A stretch of 35,993 bases of DNA from Rhodobacter sp. (GTDB lineage Bacteria > Pseudomonadota > Alphaproteobacteria > Rhodobacterales > Rhodobacteraceae): assembly GCA_022340385.1 (NCBI GenBank), contig JAJDOB010000022.1, forward strand, positions 1 through 35,993. The letters run 5' to 3'. The position numbers and the translations under genes are program-made. The notes under the pieces are model-generated. The model searched no databases, was not told the origin of the DNA, and was given only the letters and a program-made list of their open reading frames with translations. Shown in pieces: positions 1-6,763 of the stretch (the stretch's first letter is position 1; every line of letters starts with the position of its first letter).

Positions 1-612
1 CCCCTGTTGGTGCAGCCCATCTAGCGCTCCCATCATCGCCGCACCGGTTCCCACGGCAGCGCAGAGCACATCGACGTCTCCATCAAGAGCGCGCGCGATT
101 TCTTCCCCCATTGGTACATAACCGCACCGAACGTCAGGCGAGCCGAATTGATCCGCGTAGTAGTGCGACGGCTGGTCGGACAAAGCGAGGGCGCGCTGTT
201 TCATGCGTTCCGCGAGCTCATGGGTAATGCTGCCGCCGACGCATTTTTCCACCAGAACCGTTGCTCCGAAGGCCTCCATTGCCTGCTGTTTGGAGTGAGA
301 AAAAGCGTCTGAGAATACGGCGACGAACTTTAACCCAAGGACGCCAGAGACAAATGCCAGCGCCGTGCCAGTGCTGCCTCCGGTGAATTCGACGACCGTG
401 TCGCCCGGAGAGACGTCACCGCGCTGCAACGCGCCTTTGAGCACGGAAATCGCCATTCTGTCTTTGTAGGATCCGGTCGGGTTGCCGCCTTCGAGCTTCA
501 CCCAGACCTCTGCAGCGCCTTCCGGGACCAGCTTGCCAAGGCGGACAAGCGGGGTGTTTCCAATGGCGGCCAGACCGCCTCCGACTATTTCCATGAAGAT
601 GCTCCTCTTCAT
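1..612 (-). CDS. PLP-dependent cysteine synthase family protein, truncated by window edge
   Basis: Manual reverse-strand translation is open from 612 to the window edge: MKRSIFMEIVGGGLAAIGNTPLVRLGKLVPEGAAEVWVKLEGGNPTGSYKDRMAISVLKGALQRGDVSPGDTVVEFTGGSTGTALAFVSG. It has the GNTPLVRL, NPTGSYKDR (PLP lysine) and GGSTGTALA motifs. Not in the supplied ORF track. Alternative start at 594. Confidence 0.88.
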   Translation of the reverse strand, partial: MKRSIFMEIVGGGLAAIGNTPLVRLGKLVPEGAAEVWVKLEGGNPTGSYKDRMAISVLKGALQRGDVSPGDTVVEFTGGSTGTALAFVSGVLGLKFVAVFSDAFSHSKQQAMEAFGATVLVEKCVGGSITHELAERMKQRALALSDQPSHYYADQFGSPDVRCGYVPMGEEIARALDGDVDVLCAAVGTGAAMMGALDGLHQQG

Positions 613-713
613 TCACAGTCATCCAAGACCTGTACAATTGGAAGGAAATTTTCGTCTTGCGCGGCTTTTGCCCAAGCACTGGTCTGGCGATTGCTGACTT
701 GGTGGAGCTGGTT

Positions 714-935
714 TCAGCCGCAGGCGATGTTGGTGACAGCGCCGTTGTAATCGAGCAGGAAGTCCGGGCGTTCGGGCAGGTGATCCAGCGTGACCTGATC
801 GCGGGCTGACGATGCGCACCGGCTGGCACCGCAAGTGTCGGCCACGACCTCTGCTGCGGGTTGCAACGGCAGGCAGGCGGCCAGCGCCGTCAGCGCAACC
901 GGAAAGATTAGCTTTTTCGTCCTCGAGACACCCAA
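714..935 (-). pseudogene. Degenerate peptidase inhibitor I78-like lipoprotein remnant
   Basis: Reverse-strand frame reads ...SRTKKLIFPVALTALAACLPLQPAAEVVADTCGASRCASSARDQVTLDHLPERPDFLLDYNGAVTNIACG*. The DTCGA and VTLDHLPERPDFLLDYNGAVTNIACG blocks resemble the I78 family. The middle is short and partly in another frame. No ATG start (TTG at 935 is the nearest). Confidence 0.5.
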
Positions 936-1007
936 GCGATTCTTGCAAATTGCAGCCTTATGGCACAGGCTCTGCCGGACATATAACAATACCGAGGGAG
1001 TGACCGA

Positions 1008-2120
1008 ATGAGAACCCGTGCCGCCGTTGCCGTTGCCGCCGGAAAACCGCTTGAGATAATGGAGGTGAACCTTGAGGGCCCGCGGGCTGGCGAGGTTCTG
1101 GTGGAAATCAAGGCGACCGGTATCTGCCACACCGATGAATTCACATTGTCGGGCGCCGACCCCGAAGGGCTGTTTCCGGCGATTCTGGGGCATGAGGGCG
1201 CAGGCGTGGTGCTGGAGGTCGGCGCCGGCGTGACCTCGCTGAAACCGGGCGATCATGTGATCCCGCTGTACACGCCGGAATGCCGGACTTGCGAATATTG
1301 CCTGAACCCCAAGACCAATCTGTGCCAGTCGATCCGCGTCACGCAGGGGCAGGGCCTGATGCCTGACGGAACCAGCCGGTTTTCGACGCTGGATGGCGAT
1401 CCGATTCTGCATTACATGGGTTGTTCGACGTTTTCCAACCACACCGTGCTGCCGGAAGTGGCACTGGCCAAGGTGCGCAGGGACGCACCGTTCGACAAGA
1501 TTTGCTACATCGGTTGCGGTGTGACCACGGGCATCGGCGCGGTGATCAACACCGCCAAGGTGGAAATCGGATCCCGGGCGGTGGTGTTCGGGCTGGGTGG
1601 CATCGGGTTGAACGTGATTCAGGGGCTGCGGCTGGCCGGTGCGGATCAGATCGTCGGCGTCGATCTGAACGACGGAAAGAAAGCGATGGCCGAGAGATTC
1701 GGCATGACCGACTTCGTGAACCCCAGCGAAGTCGAGGGCGATCTTGTGCCCTATCTCGTCGATCTGACCAAGGGCGGCGCGGATTATTCCTTTGACGCCA
1801 CGGGCAACGTCAATGTCATGCGTCAGGCGCTTGAATGCGCGCACAAGGGTTGGGGCGAAAGCATCATCATCGGTGTCGCGCCGGCAGGGGCCGAGATTTC
1901 GACGCGGCCCTTCCAGCTGGTCACCGGGCGGTCGTGGCGCGGCACCGCATTCGGCGGCGCACGCGGGCGCACGGATGTGCCGAAAATCGTCGATTGGTAC
2001 ATGGATGGCAAGATCGAGATCGACCCGATGATTACCCACACCATGGGGCTGGATGACATCAACAACGGATTCGATCTGATGCATGCGGGCAAGTCGATCC
2101 GGTCGGTGGTGGTCTACTGA
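1008..2120 (+). CDS. frmA: S-(hydroxymethyl)glutathione dehydrogenase / class III alcohol dehydrogenase
   Basis: 370 aa; [47 protein letters not shown] zinc-ADH motif, [25 protein letters not shown]-binding motif. Diagnostic of glutathione-dependent formaldehyde dehydrogenase. Confidence 0.97.
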   Translation: MRTRAAVAVAAGKPLEIMEVNLEGPRAGEVLVEIKATGICHTDEFTLSGADPEGLFPAILGHEGAGVVLEVGAGVTSLKPGDHVIPLYTPECRTCEYCLNPKTNLCQSIRVTQGQGLMPDGTSRFSTLDGDPILHYMGCSTFSNHTVLPEVALAKVRRDAPFDKICYIGCGVTTGIGAVINTAKVEIGSRAVVFGLGGIGLNVIQGLRLAGADQIVGVDLNDGKKAMAERFGMTDFVNPSEVEGDLVPYLVDLTKGGADYSFDATGNVNVMRQALECAHKGWGESIIIGVAPAGAEISTRPFQLVTGRSWRGTAFGGARGRTDVPKIVDWYMDGKIEIDPMITHTMGLDDINNGFDLMHAGKSIRSVVVY

Positions 2121-2133
2121 CCGGACGGGCACG

Positions 2134-2619
2134 ATGCTGATCCGCGCCGCGCATGCGGCGGACGGATCGGCCATCTGGGATGTCCTGCGCCCGGTGTTCC
2201 GGGCGGGGGACACCTATGCCATCGACCCGGGCATCAGCCGGGACGATGCACTCGCCTATTGGACGCAGTCACGCGCCTATGTGGCAGAGGCGGATGGCGA
2301 GGTTTTGGGGACGTATTACCTGAAAACCAACCAGCCGGGCGGTGGCAGCCATGTCTGCAACTGCGGATTTGCCACATCACCGGCGGCGCGCGGGCGCGGC
2401 GTGGCCAGCGCGATGCTGGCCCACGCGCTGGCAGAGGCCAGGGCCGCCGGATACCGGGCCATGCAGTTCAATTTCGTGCTGGAAACCAACACCGGCGCGA
2501 TCCGGTTATGGCAACGCGCCGGGTTCAGGCAGGTCGGGGTTTTGCCGGGGGTATTCCTGCATCCCGAAAAGGGCTATGTGAACGCGTTGGTGCTACATAA
2601 ATCCCTGCAGGAGCCATAA
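2134..2619 (+). CDS. GNAT family N-acetyltransferase
   Basis: MLIRAAHAADGSAIWDVLRPVFRAGDTYAIDP...; CNCGFATSPAARGRGVASAMLAHALAEARAAGYRAMQFNFVLETNTGAIRLWQRAGFRQVG is a typical GNAT acetyl-CoA site. ATG at 2134 preferred over the upstream ORF start. Confidence 0.9.
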   Translation: MLIRAAHAADGSAIWDVLRPVFRAGDTYAIDPGISRDDALAYWTQSRAYVAEADGEVLGTYYLKTNQPGGGSHVCNCGFATSPAARGRGVASAMLAHALAEARAAGYRAMQFNFVLETNTGAIRLWQRAGFRQVGVLPGVFLHPEKGYVNALVLHKSLQEP

Positions 2620-3335
2620 TGTCCGACCGTGACCGTCCACTTTACGCCGTCCTGATCGATGCCGACAATATTCCGGCGAAATATGCCGGGGCGATCCTGA
2701 AGGAAATCACCAGCTTTGGCGAACCGGCCCTGCGCCGCGTCTATGGCGACTGGTCCAGCGGGCAATTGCGCGGCTGGTCGGAAACCGTGCGCGCCCACGG
2801 GCTGGTCGCGCATCAGGAAACGGCGAATACCAAGGGCAAGAACGCCAGCGACATCGGGCTGGTGATCGACGCGATGGATATTCTGCATACCGGGCGCTTC
2901 GACGGCTTTGTGCTGGTCAGTTCCGACAGCGATTTCACCGCGCTGGCCAACCGCATCCGCGAGCAGGGTCTGGACGTGATCGGTATCGGCGAGGGCAAGG
3001 CCCCGGAATCGCTGCGCAATGTCTGCAAACGCTTTGTGCTGATCGAAAACATCGTGGACGAACCGGAACCGGAGGCCAGATCGAAAGGCGGCGAGGTCAA
3101 GGGCAAACGTCCACCTTCCGATGCCGTGCCGCTGATCCTGAACGCGATGGACAAGATCCAGCAAGAGGATGACTGGTACGCGCTGGGCCCGCTGGGCCAG
3201 TATATCACCGCCGACAACCCGGATTTCGACACCCGCACCTATGGCAAGCGCAAGCTTTCCGATCTGGTGCAGGATCTGAAGCGTTTCGAGACCCGGAAGA
3301 CGGGAACGCAGATGCATATCCGACGGCTGGACTGA
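2619..3335 (+). CDS. NYN domain (LabA/DUF88-like) protein with C-terminal OST-HTH/LOTUS-like domain
   Basis: MSDRDRPLYAVLIDADNIPAKYAGAILKEI...; acidic NYN motifs IDADN, NASDIGLVIDAMD and LVSSDSDF. C-terminal DAVPLILNAMDKIQQEDDWYALGPLGQYITADNPDFDTRTYGKRKLSDLVQDLKRFETR resembles OST-HTH. Start overlaps the GNAT stop (TAATG). Confidence 0.88.
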   Translation: MSDRDRPLYAVLIDADNIPAKYAGAILKEITSFGEPALRRVYGDWSSGQLRGWSETVRAHGLVAHQETANTKGKNASDIGLVIDAMDILHTGRFDGFVLVSSDSDFTALANRIREQGLDVIGIGEGKAPESLRNVCKRFVLIENIVDEPEPEARSKGGEVKGKRPPSDAVPLILNAMDKIQQEDDWYALGPLGQYITADNPDFDTRTYGKRKLSDLVQDLKRFETRKTGTQMHIRRLD

Positions 3336-3363
3336 ACACGTCCGGGTGCGGGGACGGGGCATG

Positions 3364-3388
3364 TTTGCGAACTGACCGGTGTCGCAAA
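3364..3388. other. Inverted repeat TTTGCGA-N11-TCGCAAA between NYN and MFS genes
   Basis: Perfect 7 bp arms at 3364-3370 and 3382-3388 in the intergenic gap; no T-tract. Confidence 0.5.
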
Positions 3389-3448
3389 TAGCCGCGATCC
3401 CGGGGCAGGCATCGCCCAGACTTGGGTTGATTTCCCCAAGGCCACACC

Positions 3449-4702
3449 ATGCCACACCGCCGAATCCCTGAATGGCTGCGCCATGCGCCGACGCCCAGCG
3501 TGCGTGGATTCGCAATGCTGGCCGGTGTCGAGGCCGTCGCCCGCGGCATTCTGATATCGGTGTTCCCGCTGGCGATGTACCGGGCGCTGCAGGATGCCAG
3601 CCTGGTGTCGGAGATCTATTTCGCGATCGGGCTGGTGTCGCTGGCAAGCGGTCTGCTGGTGCCCTGGCTGACCCGCTTCATTCCGCGCCGATGGATGTAT
3701 CTTGTCGGGGCCGCGCTGTTTTCCACCGGGTCAATGATCGCTATCATCGGCAGCCCGGTGGCGATTGTCACGGGTCTGCTGTTCAACACGGTTGCCGTTG
3801 TCACCACCTTTGTCTGCTTCAACGCCTATGTGCTGGACTACATCTCCAAGGTCGAACTGGGCCGCTGCGAAACCTCGCGCATGTTCTACAGCGCGCTGGG
3901 CTGGACGCTGGGCCCGGCCAGCGGCGTGACGCTGATGAAATGGTGGGAACCGGCGCCGTTTCTGATATCTTCGACCGCTGCGCTGACGATGCTGGTGGTG
4001 TTCCTTTACATGCGGCTGGGCAATGGCAAGCTGATCGTGCGGGCCAGGGGCGATGCCCCGAATCCCGTCGCCTATCTGGCGGTGTTCTTTGGCCAGCCGC
4101 GGCTTATCGCGGGCTGGATATTCGCGGTGATCCGATCCTGCGGCTGGTGGATCTACGTGGTCTACCTGCCGATCTTCGCGATCGAGGCCGGGCTGGGCGA
4201 CCAGTTGGGCGGCATCGCCCTGTCGATCACCAATGGCACCCTGTTCCTGACGCCATTCATGCTGCGCTGGATGCAGAAACGGTCGGTGCGCCGCGCGGTG
4301 CGCACAGGTTTCCTGGCAAGCGCGGTGCTGTTCACCGGTGCATCACTGGCAGCGGTTCTGCCGCTTCTGACAGTGGCCTTGCTGATGGCGGGGTCATTCT
4401 TTCTGATCCTGTTGGATGTCAGCGCAGGCCTGCCGTTCCTGATGGCGGTAAAGCCGGCTCAACGTACGGAAATGTCAGCAGTCTATTCCAGCTATCGCGA
4501 TGTATCCAGCATCGCGACGCCGGGTGTTGCCTGGCTGGTCCTGCTGGTCGGGCCGGTTTCGTCGATCTTTGCAGTGGGCGGCGCGGCCTTGTTGGGGGCC
4601 TGGGCGATTGCCGGGTCGCTGCATCCACGGCTGGGGCAGAAACGCGTGATGATCGAGGGGCAGGCGCTGGGCGATGTCGCCGTTTTGCCCGCGGCGGAAT
4701 AG
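3449..4702 (+). CDS. MFS transporter
   Basis: 417 aa hydrophobic protein with multiple TM segments (GIGLVSLASGLLVPWLTRFIPRRWMYLVGAALFSTGSMIAII... pattern) and a typical MFS loop. Confidence 0.85.
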   Translation: MPHRRIPEWLRHAPTPSVRGFAMLAGVEAVARGILISVFPLAMYRALQDASLVSEIYFAIGLVSLASGLLVPWLTRFIPRRWMYLVGAALFSTGSMIAIIGSPVAIVTGLLFNTVAVVTTFVCFNAYVLDYISKVELGRCETSRMFYSALGWTLGPASGVTLMKWWEPAPFLISSTAALTMLVVFLYMRLGNGKLIVRARGDAPNPVAYLAVFFGQPRLIAGWIFAVIRSCGWWIYVVYLPIFAIEAGLGDQLGGIALSITNGTLFLTPFMLRWMQKRSVRRAVRTGFLASAVLFTGASLAAVLPLLTVALLMAGSFFLILLDVSAGLPFLMAVKPAQRTEMSAVYSSYRDVSSIATPGVAWLVLLVGPVSSIFAVGGAALLGAWAIAGSLHPRLGQKRVMIEGQALGDVAVLPAAE

Positions 4703-4748
4703 GCGCGACGCGCGGCTGCCGGTCAGGCCGGGTTTCTATCCTGAAAGA

Positions 4749-4853
4749 CTAGAGCGGCGTCCTTTCAATGTGAATCGGTGGGCCGATCCAGCCTTCTTTT
4801 TTGCGCGCAATTCATTCCGAGAACCGGTTCCCACTTTTCGGATTGCGCTCTAG
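4749..4853. repeat. Interspersed intergenic repeat, copy 1, with CTAGAGCG...CGCTCTAG termini
   Basis: CTAGAGCGGCGTCCTTTCAATGTG...GCGCAATTCATTCCGAGAACCGGTTCCCACTTTTCGGATTGCGCTCTAG. Second copy at 26347-26452; perfect 8 bp terminal inverted repeat. Confidence 0.9.
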
Positions 4854-5467
4854 GTACCATAGCGCGCCAGAAACGTGTCGACCGCACCGCGAATGACGCG
4901 GTCCACCTCTGCATCGGTGAATTCCGTCTTCACACCCATCATCATCTTGGTGTGCAGCGACGCCTTGCACAATTCGATGAACTGGTCAGCGGCCAGTTCG
5001 ATGTCATCGACCACCAGTTCGTTGTTGCTGATCCGGTCTGCAAGGTAGGCGGTCAGCGCGGTGCGCGCGATGGTCGGGCCAGAGTTGTAGAAGGCGCGCC
5101 CGATCTCGGGGAAGCGTTCGCTTTCGGCGACGGCGATGCGATAGGTCTGGCGCCCGAAATCCGACAGGAAGAAGCGCACCATATGGCTGGCCGCCTCGAA
5201 CAGGACCGCGCTGGCGGGACCGGCCAGTTGCATGCGTGCGATGGCGGCATCGGCCTGGCGGCGGCATTCCAGTTTTGCCACCTCCATGAACAACAACCGC
5301 TTGTCGGGGACATAGCTGTAAATCGTCGCTTTCGACACTTTGGCGACGCGGGCGATTTCATCGACATTCGCGCCCTCGAATCCATCCGCCATGAACACCT
5401 TTCGCGCACCTTCCAGCATCTGGTCGAACTTGCGACCCTTCTTGATGGCGCCTGGCTGAGCGTTCAT
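4850..5467 (-). CDS. TetR/AcrR family transcriptional regulator
   Basis: 205 aa; N-terminal HTH MLEGARKVFMADGFEGANVDEIARVAKVSKATIYSYVPDKRLLFMEV. Confidence 0.95.
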   Translation of the reverse strand: MNAQPGAIKKGRKFDQMLEGARKVFMADGFEGANVDEIARVAKVSKATIYSYVPDKRLLFMEVAKLECRRQADAAIARMQLAGPASAVLFEAASHMVRFFLSDFGRQTYRIAVAESERFPEIGRAFYNSGPTIARTALTAYLADRISNNELVVDDIELAADQFIELCKASLHTKMMMGVKTEFTDAEVDRVIRGAVDTFLARYGT

Positions 5468-5496
5468 GTCGTTCCCGGATTACAGATTCAAAAGAT

Positions 5497-5517
5497 AAAC
5501 CGTTCAGTTCAGTTTCG
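5497..5517. promoter_or_regulatory. Candidate TetR-type operator upstream of the tetR gene
   Basis: AAACCGTTCAGTTCAGTTTCG, 30-50 bp upstream of the tetR start (minus strand); contains repeated GTTCAG and imperfect dyad AAAC...GTTT. Confidence 0.3.
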
Positions 5518-5577
5518 GCAAGGAAAATGGCTTGCCCGACCGGCAATGCTGTTGAATCCGGGCTGTTTTCCGCTAGG

Positions 5578-5592
5578 TTAGAACGATTCTAA
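5578..5592. promoter_or_regulatory. Irr-box/ICE-like palindrome upstream of mbfA
   Basis: TTAGAACGATTCTAA, a perfect TTAGAA-N3-TTCTAA dyad ending 15 bp before the ATG. Confidence 0.65.
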
Positions 5593-5607
5593 TACTTGAG
5601 GTGCAAG

Positions 5608-6585
5608 ATGATCCCCGGAGTAAGCAGCCGCCGCCGATTTTCCGACCTGTCAGAACAGGAAGTGCTGGCGCTTGCGATTTCATCGGAAGAGGACGATGCG
5701 CAGATCTACCGAACCTATGGCGAACGGCTGCGGGCAGAGTTTCCCGGCAGTGCCGCGGTCTTTGACGGCATGGCAAAAGAGGAAGACGAGCATCGACGCC
5801 GCCTGATCGAGTTGCACAAGAAACGCTTTGGCGACGTGATCCCGCTGATCCGGCGCGAGCATGTGTCGGGCTTCTATGCACGCCGGCCGGTCTGGCTGAT
5901 CGAGAACCTTGGCCTGGAACGCATGCGCGACGAGGCCGAGGCGATGGAAAAGGACGCCGAGAATTTCTATCGGAAGGCCGCCGCGCGCACCAGCGATGCC
6001 GACACGCGCAAACTGCTGGGCGATCTGGCGGCGGCAGAAGCCGGGCATGGCGGCAAGGCCGATGAGCTTGCCGAAAGGCATCTGGACGGCGAGACCCGAA
6101 ACAGTGAAGAACGCACTGCGCATCGGCAATTCGTGCTGACCTGGGTACAGCCGGGGCTGGCCGGGTTGATGGACGGGTCGGTTTCGACGCTGGCGCCGAT
6201 CTTTGCCACCGCGTTTGCGACGCAGGACACACACACGACTTTTCTGGTGGGTCTGGCGGCGTCGGTCGGCGCGGGCATCTCGATGGGATTTACCGAGGCC
6301 GCGTCGGATGACGGCGAATTGTCGGGGCGCGGTTCGCCAGTGAAACGCGGCATTGCTGCCGGGGTGATGACGACCCTGGGCGGCCTGGGCCACGCCATGC
6401 CATACCTGATCCCGGATTTCTGGTTCGCGACCGTACTGGCGCTGATCGTGGTGTTTGTCGAATTATGGGCGATTGTCTGGATTCAGAACAGGTACATGGA
6501 AACCCCGTTCCTGCGAGCGACCTTCCAGGTGGTGCTGGGCGGCGCGCTGGTGTTTGCGGCGGGGGCGATCATTGGCGGCGGTTGA
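5608..6585 (+). CDS. mbfA: MbfA-like membrane-bound ferritin: N-terminal ferritin-like (erythrin) domain fused to VIT1 domain
   Basis: N-terminal EEDDAQIYRTYGERLRAEFPGSAAVFDGMAKEEDEHRRRLIELHKKRFG and DLAAAEAGHGGKADELAERH (ferritin-like E/H motifs); C-terminal QPGLAGLMDGSVSTLAPIFATAFATQDTHTTFLVGLAASVGAGISMGFTEAASDDG (VIT1-like). Confidence 0.93.
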   Translation: MIPGVSSRRRFSDLSEQEVLALAISSEEDDAQIYRTYGERLRAEFPGSAAVFDGMAKEEDEHRRRLIELHKKRFGDVIPLIRREHVSGFYARRPVWLIENLGLERMRDEAEAMEKDAENFYRKAAARTSDADTRKLLGDLAAAEAGHGGKADELAERHLDGETRNSEERTAHRQFVLTWVQPGLAGLMDGSVSTLAPIFATAFATQDTHTTFLVGLAASVGAGISMGFTEAASDDGELSGRGSPVKRGIAAGVMTTLGGLGHAMPYLIPDFWFATVLALIVVFVELWAIVWIQNRYMETPFLRATFQVVLGGALVFAAGAIIGGG

Positions 6586-6763
6586 TTCCTGCCGCCAGTT
6601 TCCGCCTATCCGGCGAGCCATCGTGGCGAATATTCGGGATTCGTGATATCCTGATGCTGCCGCGTATTCCGAAATTCCGGATTCTATTCAGCTTCCGGCG
6701 GGGTGTGCGGCGTGTGTGGTTCGCGCCATTTTCAGCGCGATTTTCATTTAAGGAGAGTTCGTT

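Noticed and set aside
714-2213. 499 aa reverse-strand ORF covering frmA
   Set aside because: Most of it is antisense to frmA; only its C-terminal ~70 codons have family-like sequence (the I78 remnant).
3472-4752. 426 aa alternative-frame ORF over the MFS gene
   Set aside because: Overlaps a well-supported transporter in another frame and has Arg/Gly/Ala-rich shadow composition.
4778-5581. 267 aa plus-strand ORF beginning MGRSSLLFCAQFIPRTGSHFSDCALG
   Set aside because: Its start lies inside the dispersed repeat and the rest is antisense to TetR; the peptide is a translated repeat.
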